Source: JASHVB01 sp035535035 (GTDB lineage Bacteria > Pseudomonadota > Alphaproteobacteria > Acetobacterales > Acetobacteraceae). Taken from it: a stretch of 64,000 bases of DNA. This document shows, one piece after another, positions 52,072 to 60,818 of this stretch (its first letter is position 1; each line of letters opens with the position of its first letter). The notes under the pieces were generated by a model. The model had not been told where the DNA came from and ran no database searches. It saw only the letters and a list, made by a program, of their open reading frames with translations. Location of the stretch: positions 1 through 64,000 of the forward strand of contig DATLQW010000125.1 of NCBI GenBank assembly GCA_035535035.1, given 5' to 3'. The translations under genes and the position numbers were made by a program.

Positions 52072-52285
52072 AACGTGAGGTGCATCGCCATGATCCGGTG
52101 CCGTGTCCTGTCATGTCTCTCCTTGAGAGGACGATGCGGCAGGCGGCAAAGCAAGCAAGAATTCCTACGCAGATGCAGAAGGGATGTACGCCGATGCGCG
52201 CGGATGGGCCTGAGTCCGGCATGGCGTTTCACGGCTAAACCCGGCCGGCCGATCCTGATGCGCAGGGCCGATGCGTTGGCCCATG

Positions 52286-52331
52286 TCCCATCCGCGTGCA
52301 TCGGCGTCCATCTGCCTGCATCTGCGTTAAA
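52286..52331. repeat. Short GCATC/CATCTGC intergenic repeat
   Basis: About four degenerate 11-12 nt units (CATCCGCGTG, CATCGGCGTC, CATCTGCCTG, CATCTGCGTT) follow one another. Similar arrays are found in many bacterial intergenic regions. A related inverted stretch is at 52175-52210. Confidence 0.6.
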
Positions 52332-52614
52332 CCCTTGCTTACGCCGCCGCATGCCGCACCAAGCGGCAAGGTTGCCCGGCCCCGATCCGCCAGCCAGAAC
52401 CATGCACCAATTCCCCCACCTGCCGCCGCTGCGCCGTCCGAGCGGGCCGGAGACCGACCTCATCGACGTGTTGCCAGAACCCCTTGCACCAATTCGCCCG
52501 CCCTTTCGGCAAGCCAGGACAGCCAGGGGCGGGCAGAACCCCATACACCATGCGCAGTCGCCCGACCGGCGCTGTCCACCGTCTCGCCCGGAATCGGCCT
52601 GGCCGACATTTATG

Positions 52615-52650
52615 TTGACAAATTGTCGATAACATTGTTATTAGTGCGGG
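52615..52650 (+). promoter_or_regulatory. Palindrome-rich promoter of the 276-aa gene
   Basis: TTGACA (52615-52620) and TATTAG (52639-52644), 18 nt apart, form a plausible promoter. Two palindromes overlap it: GACAAATTGTC (52617-52627) and ATAACATTGTTAT (52629-52641). The predicted transcription start falls on the ATG at 52651 and no ribosome site precedes it, so the mRNA may be leaderless. The AT-rich patch stands out from its surroundings. Confidence 0.55.
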
Positions 52651-53481
52651 ATGCAGCGCGCCGCGACCGCCACTCCCTGTCCTGCCTCTACCCACGATCC
52701 CCAACCGGATCCGCCCGCCCGCACCATGCCTGCGCGCATCGCCGCGCTGCTGCACACCGTTCGCATCCTGCTGGGCTACGGCCGCCATCTCGCCGAGACC
52801 GCGAAGCACCGCTCCGCCAGCCCCGACTTCGACGCCATCGCGGCCTGCTTCGGCACCGGCAGGCTGTATGCGATCCTCGCCCACCTGCAACGCGGCATCC
52901 TGCGTGCCACCGCGCTGCAGCGCGTGCTGCTCGCGCGCGCGGCGCGGGGCCGGGATATCGGCTTCGTCGCGCGCCGCGAGCGCGCGACCGCGACACCGGC
53001 CGCGCCAGCCGATCCGCCAGTCGCCGAGCAACCGGCCGAGGTCCCCATCGCGCGCAAGGCCACCGCGCGGCCGTCCCGCCCGGCCGGTTGGAACGATCCA
53101 GAACTGTTCATGCCGACGTTGGAGGAACTCGAGGCGCAGGTGCGCCGCCGCCCGCTTGGCCGCACCATTGTCGATATCTGCCTTGACCTGGCGGTGGTGC
53201 CCGGCTTCTGCACCGGTCCGTTCTGGAACGAGCTGTTCGACAGCATCCGATTGCACGGGGGCACTGTCGTCACCCTGATGCAGGAGAAGATGCGCCGACA
53301 GGAGGCGTTCTGCCAGGAGCAGGACGGAAAGCCGGGGAGCAACTGGGACCGGCTGGAGCTGACACGGGATGCGCTTCGCCGGGTGCTGGGGTTCTTCATC
53401 GGCGAGGCGGCGGACGATCCATCCGATCCGTTACCGGAACCATATGCGCAGGCCGCGGCGGTGGCCACCGGCCCGCCCTGA
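52651..53481 (+). CDS. Conserved-looking hypothetical protein (276 aa)
   Basis: I do not recognise the family. The N-terminal third is helical and hydrophobic-patched (LLHTVRILLGYGRHLAETA, then DFDAIAACFGTGRLYAILAH). A proline/alanine linker follows at about residues 115-150. The C-terminal part has LFMPTLEELEAQVRRRPLGR, VDICLDLAVVPGFCTGPFWN and LHGGTVVTLM. There is no signal peptide. Strong coding composition and an isolated promoter with operator-like palindromes support a real gene. It has no same-strand neighbours. Confidence 0.65.
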   Translation: MQRAATATPCPASTHDPQPDPPARTMPARIAALLHTVRILLGYGRHLAETAKHRSASPDFDAIAACFGTGRLYAILAHLQRGILRATALQRVLLARAARGRDIGFVARRERATATPAAPADPPVAEQPAEVPIARKATARPSRPAGWNDPELFMPTLEELEAQVRRRPLGRTIVDICLDLAVVPGFCTGPFWNELFDSIRLHGGTVVTLMQEKMRRQEAFCQEQDGKPGSNWDRLELTRDALRRVLGFFIGEAADDPSDPLPEPYAQAAAVATGPP

Positions 53482-53630
53482 ACCCAGCGCACACATCGAG
53501 GCAAAGCGCGCGCATGGGACCGGATTATGGCCGGCTCCGGCGTTCCGATTCGTGCCGCTGTCAGGGCTTTCTTACGCACGCATACGGGGGCACCGGGCGG
53601 CGCCTGAGTTGGCACGGACAACGGTAAAAA

Positions 53631-53741
53631 TTCTAACACGGAGACCACGAAGAACCACGGAGGGCCACGGAGGTCGTTTGTCCACCCCGATCAGTCGGGG
53701 AAATACGCGCTCTCCGTGGCTCTCCGTGCCCTCCGTGTTAA
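53631..53741. repeat. CACGGAG imperfect inverted repeat
   Basis: AACACGGAG (53635-53643) and CTCCGTGTT (53731-53739) are inverted, and the interior repeats CCACGGAG and CTCCGTGG several times (53656-53673 and 53711-53727). This is a widespread kind of bacterial intergenic palindrome. It occupies much of the 354-nt gap between the hypothetical gene and tyrA. Confidence 0.75.
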
Positions 53742-53835
53742 AAGCCTCCTTCATTGCCGCGGGCAAGCCATTGCCATGTTCCCACCGGCTGCCGATCCAG
53801 CGCGGGCACATTCAAATTTCTACTCTCCCCGTGCC

Positions 53836-54723
53836 CTACGCCTGCTTCAGCTCGATCAAACTCCGCCGGATCTTCCGCCCGCGCTCCACCATGTCCTCGA
53901 TATACGCCGCATCCCCCCAGCGCACCGCGCGCGACATCGCCTGCGCGTCCTCCATGAAGCGCGCCAGCATCTCCAGCAGCGCCTCGCGGTTATTGAGGAA
54001 AATATCGCGCCACATCACCGGATCGCTCGCCGCGATGCGGGTGAAGTCGCGGAAGCCGGACGCGGCGAAATTCAGCACCTCCTGGCGGCTTTCGCCCGCC
54101 AGGTCGTCGGCGGTGCCGCAGATGGTGAAGGCGATCAAATGCGGCAGGTGGGAAACAATCGCCAGCACCCGGTCGTGGTGCGCCGGCTCCATCTGCTCGA
54201 TCATCGAGCCGCAGCGCCGCCAGAGTTCGGCGATCTTCTCCACCGCCGCCGCGTCGGTGCCGGGCGGCGGAGTCAGCAGCGTCCAGCGCCCCTCGAACAG
54301 CGTGGTGAACCCCGCATCGGGCCCGGAATACTCGGTGCCCGCCACCGGATGCGCCGGCACGAAATGCACGCCCGCCGGCACCAGCGGCCCCACGTCGCGA
54401 ATGACAGATTGCTTGGTGGACCCCACGTCGGTCAGAATCGCCCCCGGCGCCAGATGCGGCGCGATCCGCGCGGCCAGCTCGGCGAACGCCCCCACCGGCG
54501 CGGCCAGCATCACACAATCCGCGCCTTCCACCGCCCGCGCCGGGTCCAGCTCCACCCGGTCGGCGAAGCCCAGTTGCACGACACGATCCAGCGTCTTCTG
54601 GGTGCGCGCGCTGACCACGATTTCGCCCGCCAGGTCGCCACGCTCCCGCGCGATGCGGGCAACGGAACTGCCGATCAGCCCTACCCCGAGCAACGCCAGC
54701 CGACGGAAGAGAGGCTCAGCCAC
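53836..54723 (-). CDS. Prephenate/arogenate dehydrogenase (TyrA/TyrC type)
   Basis: This 295-aa NAD(P)-dependent enzyme makes 4-hydroxyphenylpyruvate from prephenate, or tyrosine from arogenate. The Rossmann motif LALLGVGLIGSSVARIA is at about residues 9-25, then DVGSTKQSV, the catalytic His region HFVPAHPVAGTEYSG and VLAIVSHLPHLIAF. No chorismate mutase or ACT domain is fused. Its start overlaps the end of hisC by 8 nt, and the chorismate mutase-like gene lies upstream of hisC. The three form one operon for tyrosine and phenylalanine with a broad aminotransferase. Confidence 0.92.
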   Translation of the reverse strand: MAEPLFRRLALLGVGLIGSSVARIARERGDLAGEIVVSARTQKTLDRVVQLGFADRVELDPARAVEGADCVMLAAPVGAFAELAARIAPHLAPGAILTDVGSTKQSVIRDVGPLVPAGVHFVPAHPVAGTEYSGPDAGFTTLFEGRWTLLTPPPGTDAAAVEKIAELWRRCGSMIEQMEPAHHDRVLAIVSHLPHLIAFTICGTADDLAGESRQEVLNFAASGFRDFTRIAASDPVMWRDIFLNNREALLEMLARFMEDAQAMSRAVRWGDAAYIEDMVERGRKIRRSLIELKQA

Positions 54724-55810
54724 GGCTTTCCCGCATGAAGCCGGTCAGCGCCTCGACCACCGCCTGCACCTCTTCCGCCGTGCCGACCGTGACGCGCAGG
54801 CAATGCGGCAGCCCATAGCCGCGCACGCCCCGCACGATGATGCCGCGCCTGCGCAGGAACCCGTCAGCCGCCTCGGCTTTTCCCTCCGTGCCGAAATCGG
54901 CCAGCACGAAATTGCCCTCGCTCGGCCAGACCTTGATGCCCGCCGCTTCCAGCCCCGCCGCCAGCTTCGGCCGCCACTCCGCATTATGGTCGCGGCCCTT
55001 CTCCACCCAGCCCTGTTCCGCCAGCGCCGCGATCGCCGCCGCCTGCGCCGCCACCGAAACGTTGAACGGCCCGCGCACCCGGTTCAGCACATCCACCACG
55101 TCCGCCGGCGCGTAGCACCAGCCGATGCGCATGCCACCCAGCCCGAACACTTTCGAGAACGTCCGGGTCATCACCGTGTTGTCGGTGGCATCGACCAGTT
55201 CCACCCCCGCGTCATAATCGGCGCGCGTGACGTATTCGGCGTAGGCGGCATCCACCACCAGCAGCACCTCGGGCGGCAGGCCGGCGCGCAGCCGCGCCAC
55301 CCCGTCCCGCGGCAGCATGGAGCCCGTGGGATTGTTCGGATTGGCCAGGAACATCAGCCGCGTCGCCGGCGACACCGCCGCCAGCATGGCGTCCACGTCG
55401 GCAGCCAGATGGCGTTCGGGCACCTTGATGACCCGGCTGCCGGCATAGGTCCCGGCGATGTAATAGATCGAGAACCCGTGCGCCGACATCACGATGTCCC
55501 GCCCCGGTCCGCCGTAGGCCAGGCAGAATTGATAGATCAGGTCGTCGGAGCCGGCGCCGCAGACGATGCGCGCCGGGTCCAGCCTCCAGCGCCGGCCGAT
55601 CGCTTCCCGCAGCGCGTCGGCGCCGCCATCGGGGTAGCGATACACCTCCTCCGCGACACGGCGGATGGCTTCCCGTGCGCCGGGCGGCACGCCGAACGCG
55701 CCCTCGTTGGAAGACAGCTTGATGGTGCGGTTGATGCCGGGCAGCGTCGATTCACCGCCGATATAGGGTGAGATGGTCAGCACCTCGGGACGCGGGCGCG
55801 GCGTGGTCAT
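54716..55810 (-). CDS. hisC: Histidinol-phosphate/aromatic aminotransferase
   Basis: This 364-aa fold-type I PLP aminotransferase has KLSSNEGAFGVPP, GAGSDDLIYQF, FLANPNNPTGS, VVDAAYAEY and the PLP lysine K220 in TRTFSKVFGLGGMRIGW. HisC-type enzymes here often also transaminate aromatic oxoacids; the position between a chorismate mutase-like gene and tyrA favours a role in tyrosine and phenylalanine synthesis. It overlaps both neighbours (4 nt upstream, 8 nt downstream), so the operon is tightly coupled. Confidence 0.93.
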   Translation of the reverse strand: MTTPRPRPEVLTISPYIGGESTLPGINRTIKLSSNEGAFGVPPGAREAIRRVAEEVYRYPDGGADALREAIGRRWRLDPARIVCGAGSDDLIYQFCLAYGGPGRDIVMSAHGFSIYYIAGTYAGSRVIKVPERHLAADVDAMLAAVSPATRLMFLANPNNPTGSMLPRDGVARLRAGLPPEVLLVVDAAYAEYVTRADYDAGVELVDATDNTVMTRTFSKVFGLGGMRIGWCYAPADVVDVLNRVRGPFNVSVAAQAAAIAALAEQGWVEKGRDHNAEWRPKLAAGLEAAGIKVWPSEGNFVLADFGTEGKAEAADGFLRRRGIIVRGVRGYGLPHCLRVTVGTAEEVQAVVEALTGFMRESRG

Positions 55811-56706
55811 GCGGCACCTCCCACCGGCACCGCGTAGCCGCCCAGCACGATCGGCCGGCGCGCGGCGGCCAGCGCGTCCAGCCGCTTGTCGTGCGCCGCC
55901 ACGTGGCCCTCCACCTCAACCAGCGCATGCGCCACCGGTGCGCCCGGGTCGCGCCGCAGCAGCACCATGCCCGGGGCGAACCCCGCCGCGGTCAGCGCGG
56001 CGGTCAGCTTGGCGCGACTCACGTCTTCCTCCAGCTCCAGCCCGATCAGCGAGCGGTCCTGTTCGCTGGCATCCGGCGGGAATGGCGCCACCACCAACGC
56101 CTGCACCGAGGGGCTGCCCTCCGCCCGCGGCACCCAGAACGGCAGCCGGGCAACCACGTGGATGTCCGGATGCAGCAGCGCGGTCCACCAGCCTTCGGTT
56201 TCCGAGGGCAGCGGGAGGACAGCGACCGAGGCGGTGCCGGCGGACAGTTCGCCGATCGCCTGGGACGGGCTGTGGTGGGCGCGCAGCGGCGTCAGCGCGC
56301 CGTATTGCTCGCGCGCGAGCTGGGTGTACGCGGCGCCGGGATGCGGGTCGCAGACCGCAAGGCCAAACCCGCCCTGCATCGACGTGGTGGCAGCCAGCAG
56401 CTCCCGCCAGATGCGGTACAGCGCCTGCGGCGGCAGCGATCCCTGGTGACGCAACAGCAGGCGCCGGATGATCGAAGCCTCCCGCCCCGGCCGCAACGCG
56501 CTGCGCTTGCCGGACTGCGCCACCGCCTCCACCACATGGGCGCGGCGCATCAGCAGGTCATGCATCGCGTCATCGATCGCATCGAGCTCGGCACGCAGCG
56601 CGGCGAGGCCGTTGCCTTGCGCGGCGCGCCAGCCGTCGAACGGGTCCGGTTCCCCGGTGTCCGAGGTCGCTGGCGGGATAGCTTCGATCGGGGCGGGGCT
56701 CGACAT
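55807..56706 (-). CDS. Chorismate mutase with degenerate prephenate dehydratase-like domain
   Basis: This 299-aa protein starts with an AroQ-type chorismate mutase domain (about residues 28-110: LRAELDAIDDAMHDLLMRR, RPGREASIIRRLL, LYRIWRELLAATT), which turns chorismate into prephenate. The rest has the layout of a prephenate dehydratase (AVCDPHPGAAYTQLAREQYG, ASVAVLPLP, a final ACT-like part). However, the hallmark Thr-Arg-Phe of the dehydratase active site is not found; the place reads SVQALVVAP. The second domain may therefore be regulatory or use another substrate. ATG 56706 was chosen because longer starts would overlap the metX promoter region. Confidence 0.8.
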   Translation of the reverse strand: MSSPAPIEAIPPATSDTGEPDPFDGWRAAQGNGLAALRAELDAIDDAMHDLLMRRAHVVEAVAQSGKRSALRPGREASIIRRLLLRHQGSLPPQALYRIWRELLAATTSMQGGFGLAVCDPHPGAAYTQLAREQYGALTPLRAHHSPSQAIGELSAGTASVAVLPLPSETEGWWTALLHPDIHVVARLPFWVPRAEGSPSVQALVVAPFPPDASEQDRSLIGLELEEDVSRAKLTAALTAAGFAPGMVLLRRDPGAPVAHALVEVEGHVAAHDKRLDALAAARRPIVLGGYAVPVGGAA

Positions 56707-56831
56707 CGTTATCGCCGGAGGGGACGCGAAACAGATAGCGTCATGCGTGCCCTGCTGCAAACTATGCTCGATCGTCGGGCCGCGGGCGCGAGGTTGCGGG
56801 GGAGCCGGGCGCGGCCTATGCAATCGCCGCG

Positions 56832-57992
56832 ATGGACCAGATCACCACGCTCGCCCGGGTTGCGCATACCCACGTCACGTTCGACGACGGGCTGGTGCTG
56901 GAATGTGGCGCCACCCTGCCGCGGCTGACCGTGGCGTATCGCACCTACGGCACGCTGAACGCCGCGCGGACAAACGCGGTGCTGGTGTGCCATGCGCTGA
57001 CCCTCGACCAGTATGTCGCCGAACCCCACCCGATGACCGGCAAGGAAGGCTGGTGGGAGCAGGTGGTGGGGTCGGGCCGGCCAGTCGATACCAACCGGTT
57101 CTTCGTCATCTGCGCCAACGTGCTCGGCGGCTGCATGGGCTCCACCGGCCCGCGGTCCGAGCGCGAGGATCGTCCCAGCCAGCTTTGGGGCACCGATTTT
57201 CCGGCAGTGACGATCCGCGACATGGTCCGGGCCCAAAAACGGCTGATCGACCATCTGGGAATTACGCGGCTGTTCGCGGTGCTGGGCGGCTCGATGGGCG
57301 GCATGCAGGTGCTGGAATGGGTGGCTTCGTACCCGGATGCGGTGTTCGCGGCGCTGCCGATCGCCTGCGCCGCGTATCACTCGGCGCAGAACATCGCGTT
57401 CCACGAGGTTGGGCGGCAGGCGATCTTCGCCGATCCGGACTGGCAGGGTGGCCGGTATTGGGAGACCGGGCGGGTGCCGGCGCGCGGGCTGGCGGTGGCG
57501 CGGATGTGCGCGCACATCACCTACCTTTCGGAACAGGCGCTGACGCGGAAATTCGGCCGGCGGATTCAGAACGCGCCGAAGGATTCGACCGAAGCGATGC
57601 GGCTGTTCGGCGAGATGTTCGAGGTGGAGAGCTACCTGCGCCACCAGGGCAGCACCTTCGTGCAGCGCTTCGACGCCAATTCGTATCTGACCCTCACTCG
57701 GGCGATGGACTATTTCGACCTTGCGGTGGACTACCAGGGCGACGTGGCGAACGCGTTCCGCGGCACCAAGACGCGGTTCCTGCTGGTGTCTTTCACCTCG
57801 GACTGGCTGTTCCCGACTGCCGAGAGCCGCTCGATCGCGCGGGCGCTGAACCGGGCGGGGGCGAACGTGTCGTTCGTGGAGATCCCGACCGACAAGGGGC
57901 ACGATGCGTTCCTGCTGGAGGAGCCGGATTTCCACCGTACGCTGGCGGGGTTCCTCGCCGGGTGCGCGGTGCATGCGGGGCTTGCCGGGTAG
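56832..57992 (+). CDS. metX: Homoserine O-acetyltransferase
   Basis: MetX acylates homoserine in methionine synthesis. The 386-aa alpha/beta-hydrolase has the nucleophile Ser154 in LGGSMGGMQVLEW, the Asp in FTSDWLFPTAESR and the His in DKGHDAFL, plus NVLGGCMGSTGP as oxyanion region. It is divergent from the chorismate mutase operon. In most alphaproteobacteria metW follows metX immediately; here only a decayed AHSA1-type fragment follows. Acetyl versus succinyl specificity cannot be told by eye. Confidence 0.93.
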   Translation: MDQITTLARVAHTHVTFDDGLVLECGATLPRLTVAYRTYGTLNAARTNAVLVCHALTLDQYVAEPHPMTGKEGWWEQVVGSGRPVDTNRFFVICANVLGGCMGSTGPRSEREDRPSQLWGTDFPAVTIRDMVRAQKRLIDHLGITRLFAVLGGSMGGMQVLEWVASYPDAVFAALPIACAAYHSAQNIAFHEVGRQAIFADPDWQGGRYWETGRVPARGLAVARMCAHITYLSEQALTRKFGRRIQNAPKDSTEAMRLFGEMFEVESYLRHQGSTFVQRFDANSYLTLTRAMDYFDLAVDYQGDVANAFRGTKTRFLLVSFTSDWLFPTAESRSIARALNRAGANVSFVEIPTDKGHDAFLLEEPDFHRTLAGFLAGCAVHAGLAG

Positions 57993-58029
57993 CGCCGGAC
58001 GTCGGATCGCAAGCCGCTTGAGCTGCGCG

Positions 58030-58223
58030 CACTATGGTCCTGAGCAAGTATCGCTATCTCAAACGACTGTGAAGTTCAATCCGGCCGGCGGGGGAGCGCG
58101 ATTCGTCTTCACGGAACAAACGGCGCTTCCGGATGATTATGAAACCGCGGCCAGCTCGAGCAGGGGACGCGTGGGTTGCTGGACAAGGTTGACGCGGTGT
58201 TGCGGGGCGGCATGCGCGGTTGA
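58030..58223 (+). pseudogene. AHSA1/SRPBCC-family gene remnant
   Basis: One frame reads TTVKFNPAGGGARFVFTEQT and then LPDDYE; after a frame change near 58150 another reads QLEQGTRGLLDKVDAVL and ends at TGA 58221. Together they match the last third of AHSA1-type SRPBCC proteins (strand FTEQGAFLDGYD and the final helix GTxGLLDKL). The N-terminal two thirds are missing. It is a 5'-truncated, frameshifted relic directly behind metX. Confidence 0.6.
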
Positions 58224-58678
58224 ACGGCGGCTGTGCGGTGATGCACGCTCACTCCCGCCGGGCGGCCATTTCCCCCAGATGTTGACACGCTGCGCTCCAC
58301 GCCCGACCATTGGCTGGAAAGTGAGGAAGACCTCGTCTGGCGCTTTGCCCCTCGGCTGTTGCAATGAGGCAAGGCAACGCGAGATCGTCCGATGATCGTT
58401 GTGTGCTGGCGGGACACCGTGTGATGCAGAGATCGGCCCCATGACCGCTTTGACAGCCCCGCGGCAGCGGGCCCCGGCTGCGGCCATGGCTTGGCCGCGC
58501 CTGCATCCCGGGCCACGTGGCCACCTCTTTTGCCGCCGCCTTGCCGCGGCCCAATTCCCGATCCCCGGGCTGCCTCCCGGTCGCGACCGCGGCGGTCGCG
58601 CCGGTCGAGAGGCGCCGCACCCATCGAAAGAGTAAAGCCTGCGAACCAAGCCTGACAACAATTACAGGAGAGTCCACC
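58224..58678. other. Intergenic region, no gene supported
   Basis: A short plus-strand frame (about 58278-58367) encodes DVDTLRSTPDHWLESEEDLV and ends LLQ; it may be another gene relic but matches nothing I know. The final 100 nt before 58679 contain the ribosome site of the next gene and no clear promoter. Confidence 0.4.
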
Positions 58679-60202
58679 ATGCCGGAACGGGTCCGTTTTG
58701 CCGACGACATAGAGCCGCTGGTCCAGTTCATCGAGGAAACGCCGCGATCCGAGATCCTGGATCGCACGCTGGAGAAGCTGCGCGCCGGGGTATCGACGCA
58801 AACCATGCTGATGGCCTCGGCCCTCGCGGTGACGCGCTCGTCCGACCTGCCGCCGGGCCATCACGGCGGCCCGCTGCATCCGCTGGCCGGCATGTACGCG
58901 ATCACGAAGCTGGTCGGCCGCCTGGAGGGAGAAGACAGCTTCCTCCCGATCCTGCAGCACGTGGCCCTGGCCAACAAACACGTTCACGACCCGGTCACCG
59001 CGCCCTTCGCCCTGCTGGAATTCGCGCCGCTGGATGCCAGCGACACCGGCTCGAGCAGATCTGAAGACCTCGCCGCGGACGGCAGCGGGGAGGTGTCGAA
59101 CGCACGTGGCGTCGAGGCGACCAAGGCGGCCTTTCTCACCGCCTGCAGCCGCGGCGAAAGCAACAAGGCCGACCATCTTTTCCAGTGGCTGTGGCAGAAT
59201 GTCCCGCCGATCGAGGCGTTCGATCTGCTGCTCACCGTCGCCATTCCCAAGAATGCCCTGGACGACCATTACTTCCTGTTTCCCGCTTACACCTGGCGCG
59301 GCCTGGAGTTGCTCGGGCAGGAGTATCTCCCGGTTCTGATGCGTCCGGCCGTGCGCTACGTGGCGCGCTTCCCCACCCAGCGGGCGGTCCCGGAGGTCGA
59401 TGCGCTGATCGAAAAGCATGAGTTGCTGACCCGCATCCTGCGCCAGCGGACCGGTGACGATGAAACCGCGGCGATCGGCCAGGTGGGCGAGGCCATCGGG
59501 CACTGCGACTCCTATTCCGAAATTCCGGTGTTGCTGGCCCAGGCCCTGGCGGACGGCTTGTCCATGGAAGGCGCCGGCGAAGCCCTGTCGATCGGCGCGG
59601 CCGGTCTGTTCATGCGCTCGCTGACCGGCAATCCCATGGATGTCCACCTGCACACCAGCGCCAATCTGCGCCGCTATCTGCTCCGGCTCGACGGCCTCAG
59701 CATGCGCAACAAGCTGCAAATCCTGCTGCTCTGGCACACCGGTCCCGAGGTGAAATCGACGCAGTACCGGATGGAGCCGGCGCCGCAGCCGGATCCAGCC
59801 GCGGTCGCCGCCTTGCCGCACCGCACGCAGGACGAATTGCTCGAGGCCATCACGCAGAGCATCTACCAGCAGCCGCCGACCGACTGGTCCACGGTCACCA
59901 ACCTGGGCCGGATGCGGGCCGTGCCGGAGGTGAAGGGCACGGTCAACCTGGCACAGCAATACGTGCAGCTCCGCTATGACCCGGAAGTGCTGATGAAGCG
60001 GCTCGGCGAGATCGTGTGCCACGACAATTTCACCGAGATGCACGCCTTCAAGCATCACCAGGCGATCGTGGAGGAATTCTACGCCACCCGTGAGCCGTGG
60101 CGCTGGATGCACCTGGTCTGCGGCGTCCAGGCCGCGGCGATTTCCTTCGGCAAGAACATGGAAATCTTCGAGGAAGCCCTGGAACTGCTGCACGCCGCCT
60201 AG
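58679..60202 (+). CDS. Conserved protein of unknown function (507 aa)
   Basis: I do not recognise a named domain. The protein is soluble and largely helical, with HGGPLHPLAGMYAITKLVGR, QHVALANKHVHDP, NKADHLFQWLWQNVPPIEAF, AIPKNALDDHYFLFPAYTWR and, near the end, FTEMHAFKHHQAIVEEFY. The density of conserved-looking His residues (HHGG, HKH, HAFKHH) suggests a metal site. AGGAG at 58666-58670 lies 8 nt before the ATG. The gene stands alone and ends at a strong hairpin. Codon use is that of a native gene. Confidence 0.7.
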   Translation: MPERVRFADDIEPLVQFIEETPRSEILDRTLEKLRAGVSTQTMLMASALAVTRSSDLPPGHHGGPLHPLAGMYAITKLVGRLEGEDSFLPILQHVALANKHVHDPVTAPFALLEFAPLDASDTGSSRSEDLAADGSGEVSNARGVEATKAAFLTACSRGESNKADHLFQWLWQNVPPIEAFDLLLTVAIPKNALDDHYFLFPAYTWRGLELLGQEYLPVLMRPAVRYVARFPTQRAVPEVDALIEKHELLTRILRQRTGDDETAAIGQVGEAIGHCDSYSEIPVLLAQALADGLSMEGAGEALSIGAAGLFMRSLTGNPMDVHLHTSANLRRYLLRLDGLSMRNKLQILLLWHTGPEVKSTQYRMEPAPQPDPAAVAALPHRTQDELLEAITQSIYQQPPTDWSTVTNLGRMRAVPEVKGTVNLAQQYVQLRYDPEVLMKRLGEIVCHDNFTEMHAFKHHQAIVEEFYATREPWRWMHLVCGVQAAAISFGKNMEIFEEALELLHAA

Positions 60203-60216
60203 CCCTTTGTGGGTAA

Positions 60217-60241
60217 ACCGGGAGGCTTCGTGCCTCCCGGT
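60217..60241. terminator. Terminator hairpin after the 507-aa gene
   Basis: A perfect 10-bp stem, ACCGGGAGGC/GCCTCCCGGT (60217-60226 with 60232-60241), has a TTCGT loop. It sits 14 nt after the stop and 23 nt before the end of the convergent ogt gene, so it may serve both. Confidence 0.8.
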
Positions 60242-60263
60242 CTGCCGCACGCGGGACGGCGCT

Positions 60264-60818
60264 TTAAGCCGCACGCGCCTGACGCACTGGCCTTTCGCGG
60301 AAAGCGGCACCCTCGTGCTCAAGTAGCCATCGTTTGCGCTCGATCCCGCCGCCGTAGCCGGTTAGCGAGCCATCGGCGCCAATCACGCGATGACACGGCA
60401 CCACCACGCTGATTGGATTGGCCCCGTTCGCCAGGCCAACCGCGCGCATCGATTTGGGACATCCCAGCTTCGCCGCCAAGGCACCGTAGCTGAGCGTCTC
60501 GCCCGGTGCGATCGTGGTAAGAGCCATCCATACGCTGCGTTGGAACGGAGTGCCGGCCGTGCGCCATTCGATGGCACCCAGACATCCGAGCTCCCCTTCG
60601 AAGTAGCGCCGCAGCCTGCGTCTGACGTTTCCCGGCGCGGCACCCGGTTCCACCACGACCGATCCGTAGTGCCGGCGAAGCAGGCGGGCCATGCCGGATT
60701 CGCGATCGGCCCAATCGAGCGCACGCAGGTAGCCGGCCTCATCGGTGACGATCAGCGATTCGCCGATTGGCGTGCCCAGCCGATCCAGCCGGAGGCGTTC
60801 AGGCGGCTTGTGGGTCAT
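60264..60818 (-). CDS. ogt: Methylated-DNA--protein-cysteine methyltransferase
   Basis: This 184-aa suicide enzyme takes the methyl group from O6-methylguanine. The acceptor is Cys142 in VVPCHRVIG, preceded by the helix-turn-helix TLSYGALAAKLGCPKSMRAVG and the Asn hinge ANGANPISVV. The N-terminal ribonuclease H-like half is present, so it is a full Ogt/AGT. ATG 60818 overlaps the end of the Ada-AlkA gene by 20 nt, so both are read from one transcript for alkylation repair. Confidence 0.93.
   Translation of the reverse strand: MTHKPPERLRLDRLGTPIGESLIVTDEAGYLRALDWADRESGMARLLRRHYGSVVVEPGAAPGNVRRRLRRYFEGELGCLGAIEWRTAGTPFQRSVWMALTTIAPGETLSYGALAAKLGCPKSMRAVGLANGANPISVVVPCHRVIGADGSLTGYGGGIERKRWLLEHEGAAFRERPVRQARAA

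Larger units (their letters stand above)
51204..52614. other. Decayed accessory region without intact genes
   Basis: I find no intact gene in these 1.4 kb. Recognisable pieces are an antitoxin relic (51294-51516), an IS-end-like sequence (51640-51700), a 21-nt tandem duplication (52030-52071) and a short array of GCATC-type motifs (52286-52331). Open frames on both strands have no family features and mixed codon use. Confidence 0.6.

Noticed and set aside
53631..53741. CRISPR-like array of CACGGAG units
   Set aside because: The units are short, overlapping and inverted, with no regular spacers; it is an intergenic palindrome.
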